Part shown: piece after piece, positions 10,300 through 20,020 of the stretch
Position numbering within the stretch: the first letter of the stretch is position 1
Layout of the letters: every line of letters begins with the position of its first letter
Translations under genes and position numbers: made by a program
Notes under the pieces: generated by a model
What the model was told of the DNA's origin: nothing
The model's database searches: none
Seen by the model: the letters and a program-made list of their open reading frames with translations, nothing else
IMG/VR virus record: IMGVR_UViG_3300046703_000335
Coordinates: 88,336-152,335 of that record
DNA length: 64,000 bases
Strand: one strand, 5' to 3'
Source of the DNA: a virus

Positions 10300-12498
10300 T
10301 TATATTTTATATTTAATCTTAATCCCGACATTATTACGAGAAGCATTTACTTTATCACTTAAATACATTAATATATCAGGTTCCGGGGCAATATCAGGTG
10401 TAGCTATCCCAGAAACAATAATATAGTGGACTTTTGTTTCTGAATCACTATTGAAAGAGCTACTGGCAACTAAAGTAACCGTATACTCTCCAGGTGAGCT
10501 ATAAAAATGTATAGGATTTTGTTCTGTTGAAAAATGAGAATCTCCAAAATCCCAATACCAGGATGAGATATTACCTTTTGATAGGTCAATAAATTGAGCT
10601 GATAAAGTTGAATATCCCGTCCTTGGTTCTGCAAAGAAATCTGCAGTAGAAAATACCGTTATATAATTAGTTTTTGTCTCAGTATCACTTGCTTCACTAT
10701 TATAGGCTATTAAAGTTACTGTGTAATTATTTGCATCTGTATATATATGCACTGGATTCTGTAGAGTAGAATGAAGGGAACCATCCCCAAAATCCCAATC
10801 CCAGAAAGTAGGCTCACCTAATGACTGATCTGTAAAATGCACTGTTAAATCTGCTGGGCCTACCTGGTTATTAGATGAAAAATCTGCTACCATATCAACT
10901 GATATATCGTGGGCGACAGTAGCTTCATTAGTCCCATCATTAACAATTAATATAACTGTATGTACTCCAGCTTGAGTATACACATGAATGGGATTTTGAT
11001 CTGTAGAATGAGAAGAGCCATCACCAAAGTTCCAATTCCATGATATAGGATGACCTAATGATTGATCTGTAAATTGCACTAATAAGTTAGCAGGCCCTGA
11101 TGAGGGGGTGCTAATAAAATCAGCTATTAGTGGGGGTGCTACGGTGATATAGTCGGGTTTTGTTTCAGTTGATGTGGAATAGCCATCTGAAACAATTAAA
11201 GAGACAGTATATATACCCGCATTTGTATAGCTATGAGCGGGATTTTCTATAAAAGAATGAGGAGTGGCATCCCCAAAATTCCAATCCCAAGTTGTAGGAG
11301 TACCAAAGGATGTGTCCGTAAATTGTACCGGGACACCCCCGGCAACTGATGTAGGTATACCATAAAAGTCTGCGAGTACAGATGCAGATATAGTTATGTA
11401 ATCAGGTTTTATTAGTGTGTCGTATTCAGTCATACTATGGGCAATTAAAGTAACTGTATACGTCCCTGGAGTGAGATAGATATGTGTGGGATTTTGAGCT
11501 GTAGAATGAAGGGATCCATCCCCAAAATCCCAGTCCCAGGAGGTAATTGTCCCGGTAGGTATACTTATATCAGTAAAAGATATAATATTACCTGTAAAAG
11601 CAGATAGAGGTGCACCATAAAACCCTACCAAGATAGAAAGTGTTATCTGTTCATTTCCTGACCAAGGAGACAAAAGTAACAAAGAGCTATTTACCGATCT
11701 CACTCTATAATAATATGTCCCGGTAGCAAGAACAAAATCAGAGATAGCTATAAGAGGGGTAGATATTGATACAGGTAATGGGAATGTTGGATTAGTATCC
11801 CTATCGATAATATAGCTATCAGCGTCTACAACAGCATTCCAACTTAAAGATATCTCATTTGTATCCCCTACTTGAGATACATTAAGATTTAAGGGGGTAG
11901 CAAGAGTATAACTCTCAATATAAACATTTGGTGGTGATGCTACATCTAAATAAGTTATCTCAAGAGCAGTCCTGTCACTATAAGAATAGATATCAAATTG
12001 ATTTAATCGAGAACCCCCCCAATTTAGGTCACCTAATACTGGAGGATCTGATAATCTTATATTCTCGTACCCAATTGATTTAAATTCATTTGTATTATAT
12101 AGAGCAGCTATTCTTACTGGTGACAAATTACTTATAAAAACACTAATAGAATTTATATCAGTAGTGATATTTAATTTAGAATATGTAAGTACTGGTATGG
12201 AAGCTGTATAGGGCTCAAATTCATATAAGGACAAATTATCTTGGAGATCTACTATCCATACCCAAAGTCTATTTGAATCTATAGATAGATCCAAATTTAA
12301 AGCAGCAGTAAGTACGTAACTTTTTACAATTAAAGCATCTAACTCATGACGAGAACCACCGTACTCTTTTAAAAATAATCTACTATACCCTAATTGTAAA
12401 GTCCATAGAGTACCCTTAGCAAGTATACCTTGAGGCTGGGATTCAATTCCCAAGGTACTTGCAGGATATTCAATTCTATCAGATGATGGTATACTCAT
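10300..12498 (-). CDS. Tail fibre with FN3 and five PKD domains, tail type B
   Basis: The 732-residue protein has an N-terminal beta-rich domain (1-200, not recognised). A fibronectin type III domain follows at about 202-288 (ISLSWNAVVDADSYIIDRDT, then YYYRVRSVN). Five PKD domains stand at about 291-373, 374-454, 456-535, 537-616 and 617-697, each with W-x-W-[DN]FGD and a Y-T-V-[TS]-L strand. The C-terminal 35 residues are the type B tail (ATPDIAP...NNVGIKIKYK) shared with the 117-residue protein. FN3 and PKD domains make extended stalks on extracellular proteins. Role: adsorption fibre or decoration, inferred. The start follows the previous stop by one base (TAAtATG). Confidence 0.87.
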   Translation of the reverse strand: MSIPSSDRIEYPASTLGIESQPQGILAKGTLWTLQLGYSRLFLKEYGGSRHELDALIVKSYVLTAALNLDLSIDSNRLWVWIVDLQDNLSLYEFEPYTASIPVLTYSKLNITTDINSISVFISNLSPVRIAALYNTNEFKSIGYENIRLSDPPVLGDLNWGGSRLNQFDIYSYSDRTALEITYLDVASPPNVYIESYTLATPLNLNVSQVGDTNEISLSWNAVVDADSYIIDRDTNPTFPLPVSISTPLIAISDFVLATGTYYYRVRSVNSSLLLLSPWSGNEQITLSILVGFYGAPLSAFTGNIISFTDISIPTGTITSWDWDFGDGSLHSTAQNPTHIYLTPGTYTVTLIAHSMTEYDTLIKPDYITISASVLADFYGIPTSVAGGVPVQFTDTSFGTPTTWDWNFGDATPHSFIENPAHSYTNAGIYTVSLIVSDGYSTSTETKPDYITVAPPLIADFISTPSSGPANLLVQFTDQSLGHPISWNWNFGDGSSHSTDQNPIHVYTQAGVHTVILIVNDGTNEATVAHDISVDMVADFSSNNQVGPADLTVHFTDQSLGEPTFWDWDFGDGSLHSTLQNPVHIYTDANNYTVTLIAYNSEASDTETKTNYITVFSTADFFAEPRTGYSTLSAQFIDLSKGNISSWYWDFGDSHFSTEQNPIHFYSSPGEYTVTLVASSSFNSDSETKVHYIIVSGIATPDIAPEPDILMYLSDKVNASRNNVGIKIKYKI

Positions 12499-12499
12499 A

Positions 12500-15400
12500 T
12501 TATGCTGTAAATTGAGTATAAGTATATGTTAATGTCATGCTTTTACCTGCATCCGCTGAATTAAAGAAAAAATCCCCGCTATTTGTAGAGAAGTACGTAC
12601 CAGCTGTAGGAGTGATAGCATAGAAGAATACACTACTTCCAAATAACCCTGTTGTACCTATATCTATATAAATACCCCCCAGAGCATTTACATATGTAGT
12701 AGCTAATCTAATTGTGGTAGTATTATAATTAATAGCATAATATGTTTTTCCTTCTTCAAGAGGATAATAAAGAGAACCAGGCGTTGTAGTAGTTGAAGAG
12801 GAATATAATGTTACTGGAGTCCCTGTAGGTATATTTGCCGCCATTGCTACTAAATCTGTTGCGGGAGTTATAGAAGCTGTTCTTTGAGTGGGTGCATACT
12901 GCGTATATGCCGTAATTCCTTCATATACTTCAGTAGTATAATCAGAAATATCGATATCTCTAAAATTTGGATCTGATGCTTCCGGAATAGTAATCTTATA
13001 TGGTACGGATACCGATATAGAAGCGCTATAACCCGTAACCACTATAGCCTTACAAAAAAATTGTTTAGCCTTCCATTGCAATGTTTGTAGATTGTCTTTT
13101 ATTTGATAAGGACCATGTACAATATTAAAACTTTCATTTAATACAAATTGAGTATCCCAAGAAGAGCCCGTAGCATTATTAAAATCCACTGTTAACCCAT
13201 TAACTAATGTATGTGTAGCTGTTTTAGGAATTTCTCTTGGAGTACTAACACTCTTAACCCATGCAGACCCATCCCACCCATAAGATATTGGATTTGGAAA
13301 TTTAGGGACAAATAGCATACTATTCCAAATAAAAATATTATTATCATTTCCATCTACGTCTATTTTACCCCTACGTAAAGCACCCAATGACCACCCAAAA
13401 TAAATTGATAGATATCCAGTTGAGCTACCTGTAGACAAACCCTGGACCGAAGAATTACCTACACCTATTGTATAGGTTTCGAGAGTAACATAATATCCTG
13501 ATGAGCTTTCTAAATAAATCATAAAAAATTTAGTACTACTAAGTTGAACATAGTGACTTATGGTATGACCCACATTAATACTTTTAGCAAATGTTTCTAC
13601 CTGTGAATAAGAGCCTGTTCCTTTACCGGTAACTGTGACAGTATATATAAAAGTAGCATTAGCCGTAGAAAAAATAATATTTGAAGTACCAGTAACTAAA
13701 GCACAGCTATAGCAAGTTATAGCTATTCGATACCATCCTATACCATCATCCAACACCCAAGCATTATCATTAACTTGACCATAAGCATCCCCTCCCTTAA
13801 GTACTCTCCCATTATAGGCATCTAATTGACCAGCACCTATATCATAGTATGTGGCGACCATACCTTCTAAAGCTTGCCCTACGCCACTAATATATTGTGT
13901 AGCTGTTAAGGTACTTATATTTATTCTTGATAAGCCTGTTGCATGCCCAGTCCATAAATATCCTGTGATAGGATCCATGCACATATCTTTTATTACAGAA
14001 GATATCATACCTGTGATGGTAAGTAAAACTGGATCTACAGTAGGTGTTGCAAAAGTATATTCATAGATGCCATCATTAGTAGCTATATACATCTTTAATG
14101 CTGTGTATACAGAAGATATTACTTTAGTAGATCCATTACCAAATTTACATAAAGCTTGTGATGTCTCAATTGTATTAAATGCCCACCGACATATATTATT
14201 AATTAGTCCTTTTCTACTTTGCTGTATGGAATAAATATAATTGCCATTTTTAGCTGTACCTCGTAGCATAGACGCAGATCCTAATAGATTATTATAAAAA
14301 TAAAATTCATTACCTATAACTGTATTAGTATTAGAAACATAATCCCCTTCAGCGTATTCGTTAGTACTACTTAAATAAAGAGGCATAACATAACCTGCTA
14401 TATCTACAGCCATGCTCAAATTATTTAGTACTGTAAAATAGGGAATGACAGTAGTATAATTCCAAGGCTCTAATTCAAGATTATATCTCCCGGTATTTTG
14501 ACGAGTAAAAGTATGATTACCTAATCCTTGTGTGGTCAGTGTTATATACGTGCCCGCCAAAGCATTAGCATATGAAGTAGCTAATCTTATATGTGTACTA
14601 TCTATACGAATTATATAATAATCTGTAAGTAATGCTAACGGTGAAGGAAGAGTATCAGTAGTAGTTATCCTATATATATCCCCGGTAGTAAAATCTTGAG
14701 CTATGGTAATCTGTGAATTACCTGTATTAACTGCTGTATAGGGGACAGTTTCATTTATTAAATCTGTAGCATCTCCAGTTTTTGCTATTCTTATTCTAGC
14801 AATAACAGGATATTTATTAGTAGGAGTACCTGATATAGTGGCAGTACCTTGAGAGGATGCTGGAAATGATGGATCACTAAATAAAAATGCGTCTCTTGTA
14901 CCTGGGTGTACAAAAATTCTAGCTACTGATGGTGCCAAACTTTTATTTTGAGAATAACCATAGATACTATACATATAACGATTCACTGGGGAACTAATAC
15001 TCCCATTTCTACCAAACACCGTAGAACCTATAGGCCCAACTATATCAGCTACAGCAAAATTTTTAAGTATAGCTTTAGATAATCGATGTCCATAATTATA
15101 GTATGTGTTCCAATCTGGAAAGTCAGCACCACTAACTTTATATAAATAGTTACAATATCTAGATATATTATTAGTATTTTCTGGAGGAAGAAAAGGAGTA
15201 AGTATAAAGCAATCAGATTGATCTTTTTGTCCAAAACGAATAATCCTGGTAAGCATCGCCTGTTTTAAAGCATATTCTACTGATCTATTATTTGGTGTAT
15301 TATACCCTATGCTAACATCAAGTAAAAAAAACACAGTATACTTGACATATAGGTATTGGTTAGTATTTTGGGTAATAGGGGTGGATAGTTGTATGAAAGA

Positions 15401-15814
15401 TACAAAATTAGGAACTGATGTTTCTTGACCCGCAAATTCAAATATTTTAATTCCTATTATATTAATAGTACGTGGGGCTCCAGGAGGAGCGAAGTTATTA
15501 TCACAATATTTACTAAGGACATTCCAATCGACATTAGATTGATATCCTACAGCAGCACCTGTAGCAATAATATTAAACATATTAGCTTTACCATACTTAC
15601 GATAATCATCAGATCCTATAGTGGAATCGGATAATAAGATAGCCATTGTATTTGTGTATACACTACTATCGGAACTGCTTACACTATAACCAGTCTTAAA
15701 TATCCATTCTATAAATACATCTGAAATAATATTCCATTGAGTGCCCTCTTGATCTATCTCACCCGTATCAGCATTAATTAACTTCCAGTCGTATTTACCT
15801 TTAAGTTTAAACAT
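12500..15814 (-). CDS. Large tail-fibre protein with propeller-like blades and repeated module
   Basis: The 1104-residue protein starts MFKLKGKYDWKLINADTGEI, followed by TQWNIISDVFIEWIF and NTMAILLSDS. This is the general form of an N-terminal virion-attachment domain that also appears in the 195-residue protein at 3.6-4.2 kb. Around residues 583-652 blades like KDMCMDPITGYLWTGHATGL resemble the Reg_prop/propeller type. A module ending TTTIRLATTYVNALGGIYI occurs near the C-terminus, with a second copy HIRLATSYANALAGTYITL near residue 410. The start has AGGTGAATAGATTATG. Likely a receptor-binding fibre; the exact target is unknown. It ends TAAtATG into the next gene. Confidence 0.8.
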   Translation of the reverse strand: MFKLKGKYDWKLINADTGEIDQEGTQWNIISDVFIEWIFKTGYSVSSSDSSVYTNTMAILLSDSTIGSDDYRKYGKANMFNIIATGAAVGYQSNVDWNVLSKYCDNNFAPPGAPRTINIIGIKIFEFAGQETSVPNFVSFIQLSTPITQNTNQYLYVKYTVFFLLDVSIGYNTPNNRSVEYALKQAMLTRIIRFGQKDQSDCFILTPFLPPENTNNISRYCNYLYKVSGADFPDWNTYYNYGHRLSKAILKNFAVADIVGPIGSTVFGRNGSISSPVNRYMYSIYGYSQNKSLAPSVARIFVHPGTRDAFLFSDPSFPASSQGTATISGTPTNKYPVIARIRIAKTGDATDLINETVPYTAVNTGNSQITIAQDFTTGDIYRITTTDTLPSPLALLTDYYIIRIDSTHIRLATSYANALAGTYITLTTQGLGNHTFTRQNTGRYNLELEPWNYTTVIPYFTVLNNLSMAVDIAGYVMPLYLSSTNEYAEGDYVSNTNTVIGNEFYFYNNLLGSASMLRGTAKNGNYIYSIQQSRKGLINNICRWAFNTIETSQALCKFGNGSTKVISSVYTALKMYIATNDGIYEYTFATPTVDPVLLTITGMISSVIKDMCMDPITGYLWTGHATGLSRINISTLTATQYISGVGQALEGMVATYYDIGAGQLDAYNGRVLKGGDAYGQVNDNAWVLDDGIGWYRIAITCYSCALVTGTSNIIFSTANATFIYTVTVTGKGTGSYSQVETFAKSINVGHTISHYVQLSSTKFFMIYLESSSGYYVTLETYTIGVGNSSVQGLSTGSSTGYLSIYFGWSLGALRRGKIDVDGNDNNIFIWNSMLFVPKFPNPISYGWDGSAWVKSVSTPREIPKTATHTLVNGLTVDFNNATGSSWDTQFVLNESFNIVHGPYQIKDNLQTLQWKAKQFFCKAIVVTGYSASISVSVPYKITIPEASDPNFRDIDISDYTTEVYEGITAYTQYAPTQRTASITPATDLVAMAANIPTGTPVTLYSSSTTTTPGSLYYPLEEGKTYYAINYNTTTIRLATTYVNALGGIYIDIGTTGLFGSSVFFYAITPTAGTYFSTNSGDFFFNSADAGKSMTLTYTYTQFTA

Positions 15815-15825
15815 AATCTATTCAC

Positions 15826-17163
15826 CTATGTGTTAGTAATTGTTATATACACTTTATAACCTGATGCTATGGCATTAGTTAATGAGTTATCTGATTGAAA
15901 CGTTTTAGTTTCTTCATACTCAGCCGTCTTTAATAAAGATATTTGATAACCAGAGGCTATGGCATTAGTTAATGAGTTATCTGATTGAAATGTTTTAGTT
16001 TCTTCATATTCAGCCGTCTTTAATAAAGATACTTGATAACCTGAAGCTAATGCATTAACTATAGAATTGTCCTTAGCAGTTACATTGTAAATATTATCAG
16101 CTAAGGTAATTAATGCAGGAAAACTAAATATATATATTTGCTGATAATTTACTGGGTCTGTAATAAATGGCATAGTAAATAAATGAGTATGCACCGTACA
16201 ACGCAAGTACTTCAAACCAACAGTCCCTATCCAGGGAACAACCCTATATGCAAGATAATATGCATTAATGTGCGGAATTGTATATGTAGCTTCTACGGTA
16301 TAGGTACCAGAATTATATTTAAGTAAATCATATGTGACTTCTCCATATGCATATGGAAGATTAATCCCAGCAATATCCGGCAGTATTATATAAGGTTGAC
16401 TATTTATAAAACAAAAATCAGGAGTATTTAAAGGATATTCATTACTTGTAAGTAAATTATAAGATGTGTATCCCGCAGATAAAGCAACTACAACAGAATT
16501 TTCAGGATCATTATTTAAAGTAATGTTACTTACTGAAATATTTATATTAGGTAAATAATCCCATGTTAATTCATTAGTGGGATCAAACATACGGATATAA
16601 CTAATACTGTCTTTTTTATAGGACAAATATATTTTATTGGTACTTACATCATAATATGCTTCGGGTTCTTCCCCGGTATTTAATCGATATTCATAATCAT
16701 CCCATACCCAATTAGACCCTGATAATATCTGCTTTCTTATATAGACATAATACCCCGTATGTTCAACCTCTTCAATTCTTGTAATAGATGAATTACCTGA
16801 TTGTACATATGCCAATACAATAAAAGTAGCAGCTTGAGCCATAGTCAAGATATTAGCAATATGCAATATACCAACATTATCAGAATAAACTACCTGATAG
16901 GTATTAGGAGAGGCAGTTAATGTACCAGCTCCCCATGTAACAGAAGACCCATTAATAGTCCCTGAACCAGCTTCAATATTTACTATAAAAGAGGGGGCTG
17001 TAAATGTTATACGAGAAAAGGAACTTTTTCCTGTAGTTAAAAATTTTGTATAAAAAATCATTTGCTGCCCAGTAGGCCCTACTATGATACTAGGATGACT
17101 ATCAGGTCTCCTGTTATCCGTATCAAAAGTGATCTTTTGAGTTGTAGAAGGTAGATATGCCAT
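15826..17163 (-). CDS. Fibre-region protein with C-terminal 30-residue tandem repeats
   Basis: The 445-residue protein is beta-rich and not recognised. The N-terminal two thirds have Tyr/Ser/Thr-rich strands with little Lys, like a propeller or fibre domain. The C-terminal end carries a 30-residue repeat, SLLKTAEYEETKTFQSDNSL plus TNAIASGYQI, in two nearly identical copies with partial copies on both sides. A degenerate copy, ENSVVVALSAGYTSYNLL...EY, occurs near residues 225-245. The repeats are the youngest-looking in the window. The function is unknown; its place between PKD fibres points to adsorption. No ribosome site is seen; the recurrent motif stands upstream. Confidence 0.8.
   Translation of the reverse strand: MAYLPSTTQKITFDTDNRRPDSHPSIIVGPTGQQMIFYTKFLTTGKSSFSRITFTAPSFIVNIEAGSGTINGSSVTWGAGTLTASPNTYQVVYSDNVGILHIANILTMAQAATFIVLAYVQSGNSSITRIEEVEHTGYYVYIRKQILSGSNWVWDDYEYRLNTGEEPEAYYDVSTNKIYLSYKKDSISYIRMFDPTNELTWDYLPNINISVSNITLNNDPENSVVVALSAGYTSYNLLTSNEYPLNTPDFCFINSQPYIILPDIAGINLPYAYGEVTYDLLKYNSGTYTVEATYTIPHINAYYLAYRVVPWIGTVGLKYLRCTVHTHLFTMPFITDPVNYQQIYIFSFPALITLADNIYNVTAKDNSIVNALASGYQVSLLKTAEYEETKTFQSDNSLTNAIASGYQISLLKTAEYEETKTFQSDNSLTNAIASGYKVYITITNT
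15861..16040. repeat. 90-base tandem repeat inside the 445-residue gene
   Basis: Two copies of a 90-base unit stand at 15861-15950 and 15951-16040 with only a few base differences, followed by a partial third copy from 16041. The period is a whole number of codons (30 residues), so copy number can change without a frameshift. Confidence 0.9.
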
Positions 17164-17215
17164 AGATATTTTACCAAAGCACTAAATTTTTATTATTACA
17201 AGCCCTATAAACTAT

Positions 17216-17230
17216 ATACTAATAGATTAT
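17216..17230 (-). promoter_or_regulatory. Copy of recurrent 15-base intergenic motif (before 445-residue gene)
   Basis: The minus strand reads ATAATCTATTAGTAT in the 82-base gap, 15 bases after the stop of the single-PKD gene and 52 bases before the ATG at 17163. The next gene has no clear Shine-Dalgarno site. Function is unknown. Confidence 0.5.
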
Positions 17231-17245
17231 TATATTAAGGGATAA

Positions 17246-17575
17246 TTAATCGAATATAAGCGAGGGACCTTGAACCCTGGTAAATCCTCCTCCATTTTCA
17301 ATTGTAGAAGAGATCTCTGAAGTATTCTGCGTAGCAATAGTTATATACTGCGCTTTAGAAATTGAGTCATTCAATAACCCTTCATAGGCAATAAGAGACA
17401 CAGTATAATTACCATAATAGTTGTATGTATGTGAAGGATTCTGATCCGTTGAATGTGGGCTACCATCCCCAAAATCCCAATCCCACGAAGTTATCTCTCC
17501 AATAGAAAGATCAGTAAATTGGACGGTAAAAGGGATATAACCAGAAGTTTTATCAGCAGTGAAATTTGCAACCAT
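17246..17575 (-). CDS. Single-PKD protein with C-terminal tail type A
   Basis: The 109-residue protein holds one PKD domain (about 1-85: SWDWDFGDGSPHSTDQNPSH, then YGNYTVSLIAYEG) and ends GGGFTRVQGPSLIFD. This tail matches the end of the preceding 803-residue fibre (GTGFVRELGPTLIFD). Its PKD is also very close to the last PKD domains of that protein, so a local duplication is likely. It starts 9 bases after the fibre stop without a strong ribosome site. It may cap or replace the last unit of the fibre. An 82-base gap with a copy of the recurrent motif follows. Confidence 0.8.
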   Translation of the reverse strand: MVANFTADKTSGYIPFTVQFTDLSIGEITSWDWDFGDGSPHSTDQNPSHTYNYYGNYTVSLIAYEGLLNDSISKAQYITIATQNTSEISSTIENGGGFTRVQGPSLIFD

Positions 17576-17584
17576 GATATACTT

Positions 17585-19996
17585 TCAATCGAATATTAAA
17601 GTGGGACCCAATTCTCTTACAAATCCAGTCCCGGATTCTTCTAACCTAATATTTATGTAGTGTTCTTTTATTACTCTATTATAGGTAATACCATCCGAGA
17701 CTGTCAATATAACTGTATAAATTCCCTGACTATAATAAGCATGCACAGGATTCTGATCCGTAGAATGAGAAGAACCATCCCCGAAATCCCAATCCCAAAT
17801 AGAAACAATCCCAATAGATAAATCTGTAAATTGTATAGGAGTACTTATAAATCCTATTCTTGGGTCACCTATAAAATCAGCAACAATATTTCCGGATACA
17901 TAAATATAATCTATTTTTGTCTCAGAATCGCTACTCGAAGTATTTGAAGCTGTTAAACTAACTGTATAGTATCCTGCTACCGTATATAAATGAATAGGAT
18001 TCTGATCCGTAGAATGAAGAGATCCATCACCAAAATCCCAATCCCACGAAGTAGGACCACCTATAGATAAATCTGTAAATTGTACAGACATTCCTGGAAC
18101 ACCACTTCTGGGGATAGCTGAAAAATCAGATAGCATATTTACAGTTATATATCCAGGTTTTGTAATAGTATCTGAAGTAACCCCACGAGTACTTATCAAA
18201 GTAACCGAATAAACTCCTGCTATCTCATACAGATGGGTAGGATTCTGGTCCGTAGAATGAAGAGAACCATCTCCGAAATCCCAATCCCAACTTGTAGGAT
18301 CACCTATAGATAAATCTGTAAATTGTACTGAAAGTTCTGCGAAACCTGATGTTATATCAGCGCTAAAATCTGCTACAATTATTATTGTGGACTCTGTCTC
18401 ATAAGCACCCATATCTGGAGGTGATTTTCTTAGAATGCCTATGATATCATCAATAGGGGTATTCGCGTTAATTAACCCTGTCGCATAAGATGGGGAAGTA
18501 TTTAGGAGTCTCAGTGGATAAGGGGGAACTCCTTCAAACTGAGGATTTGCAGTTATTTCTGTTGGATCAAGTGCTATTGGGTCACCATTATTCGCGTAAT
18601 TGTATCCTGCAGCATTATTGTTACTATGAATAAATGTATGTATGTTGCTTGGATTTTCAATATATAGATCAAGATACAATCCTAATCCTGAATCAACGAT
18701 ATTATTGAAAATTAAAAATGATTCAATGTAACCACTTGAATCATCCGCATAAACATAAACTGCATTTGTGCTTGCACCCAGATTATAAAAAGTATTGTTA
18801 ATAACATTTACATTCATTATCTCAGAATAATACTCAATATCCATGCAAGTGAAATCTGTTGCATTATTCATAAAAACATTATTAAATATATTAACAAATC
18901 CTGGGCAATTATCTACAATAAAATACATCACCCCATCAAAAGTATTTTTATAGACACTGATTGGAACAATTGTACCAGATATTGTTATACTTGATGTCCC
19001 CGTATTACTTACAAATTGATTATTTCTTATCGAAATAGATTCTGTACAACCACCATCTATATAAATTGGGTCACTAAAATTTCTGAAAGTATTATCATAG
19101 ATATCTTTTAAAGGATTGATAAAGGATTGGTATGCAGTCTGATTAAGTCCTTCTATATCTAAATTTCGGGGAGTTAATCCTACGAATGCCTCAGAATGAA
19201 GACTCCATGATTTCTGACTCCCATAACTGGTTATGATAGCGCCATTAAAATTAAAACCATTATATATCTTGTCACCATTAACTACTGTAGGTTCTGTGAT
19301 AGTTGAAGATACATATATAACATCTGAATTGATAATGTCTGTATTATAGCTTCTCCCTACAGCGCCAACTTCCTCACTTACAACTACAGTACCATCAGGG
19401 GAGGGGTTCACCTCGTATATTGCAATTTTAGGTGGTGTTCCTAATGCAAATAAACTTGACCAACTATTAACACTATGGGTATCCGTAGCATATTTAGTGC
19501 CGTCCACATAAAATTCTATAGTTGTCGCAGTAATCAAAAAAGTATATAACCGGCTTACTCCTGAAGTAAATTTAGGAAATGTGGCTAATACCGTAGCTCC
19601 CTTAAGTATCTGGCATGTGTAGGGTATTACTGGATTACCTGGGAGTAAATCTGCTGATGAGATAGTACTAAAAGAATAGTTCCCCAAATAAAAACGTGTT
19701 GGACCAAATACTGTACCTGATGTAGCTACATAGAATCCAGGAAAAATCGCATAAGTAGTAAGGTCTTTTTGTGTAATTGTGCAGCTTATCGCAACAGCTT
19801 GATCTATAATTGGAAATGGAGGAATCCGTACAGGACTGAAAGTTACATCATAACTGGTATTAGTAACAGTTACATTTATAGGTGTAAATTCATAACCTTG
19901 TAATTGCTTGGCTAACCTGTTAAGTGATAATGCTGCATTTTCTTCAGTATTATATGGGAAAGTCTCCGTACCAGTATCTTTTATATAATAAGCCAT
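17585..19996 (-). CDS. Tail fibre with beta-helix (choice-of-anchor-Q type) and three PKD domains
   Basis: The 803-residue protein begins with a jellyroll-like region (about 40-200, with LYTFLITATTIEFYVDGTKY). A right-handed parallel beta-helix follows at about 230-533, with Asn-rich rungs such as SISIRNNQFVSNTG, VNIFNNVFMNNA and NVNVINNTFYNLG. It closes with TSPSYATGL...PPDMGAYE, the end signature of choice-of-anchor-Q / pectate-lyase-like surface proteins. Three PKD domains stand at about 541-620, 621-701 and 704-784 (SWDWDFGDGSLHSTDQNP). The last 16 residues, GTGFVRELGPTLIFD, form tail type A, shared with the next gene. Beta-helices can bind or cut polysaccharide; no catalytic set is visible. 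Domain choice suggests uptake from bacterial surface proteins. Likely an adsorption fibre. Confidence 0.87.
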   Translation of the reverse strand: MAYYIKDTGTETFPYNTEENAALSLNRLAKQLQGYEFTPINVTVTNTSYDVTFSPVRIPPFPIIDQAVAISCTITQKDLTTYAIFPGFYVATSGTVFGPTRFYLGNYSFSTISSADLLPGNPVIPYTCQILKGATVLATFPKFTSGVSRLYTFLITATTIEFYVDGTKYATDTHSVNSWSSLFALGTPPKIAIYEVNPSPDGTVVVSEEVGAVGRSYNTDIINSDVIYVSSTITEPTVVNGDKIYNGFNFNGAIITSYGSQKSWSLHSEAFVGLTPRNLDIEGLNQTAYQSFINPLKDIYDNTFRNFSDPIYIDGGCTESISIRNNQFVSNTGTSSITISGTIVPISVYKNTFDGVMYFIVDNCPGFVNIFNNVFMNNATDFTCMDIEYYSEIMNVNVINNTFYNLGASTNAVYVYADDSSGYIESFLIFNNIVDSGLGLYLDLYIENPSNIHTFIHSNNNAAGYNYANNGDPIALDPTEITANPQFEGVPPYPLRLLNTSPSYATGLINANTPIDDIIGILRKSPPDMGAYETESTIIIVADFSADITSGFAELSVQFTDLSIGDPTSWDWDFGDGSLHSTDQNPTHLYEIAGVYSVTLISTRGVTSDTITKPGYITVNMLSDFSAIPRSGVPGMSVQFTDLSIGGPTSWDWDFGDGSLHSTDQNPIHLYTVAGYYTVSLTASNTSSSDSETKIDYIYVSGNIVADFIGDPRIGFISTPIQFTDLSIGIVSIWDWDFGDGSSHSTDQNPVHAYYSQGIYTVILTVSDGITYNRVIKEHYINIRLEESGTGFVRELGPTLIFD

Positions 19997-20020
19997 TAAA
20001 TTTGCACCAATCTTAAATTT

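Noticed and set aside
10257-10346. Longer N-terminus (start at 10346) for the first collagen-like protein
   Set aside because: It would overlap the previous gene by 47 bases and has no ribosome site, while the ATG at 10256 has AAGAGG at good spacing and matches the start of its paralogue.
15861-16040. CRISPR-like array
   Set aside because: The repeats are contiguous without spacers and lie in frame in a coding region.
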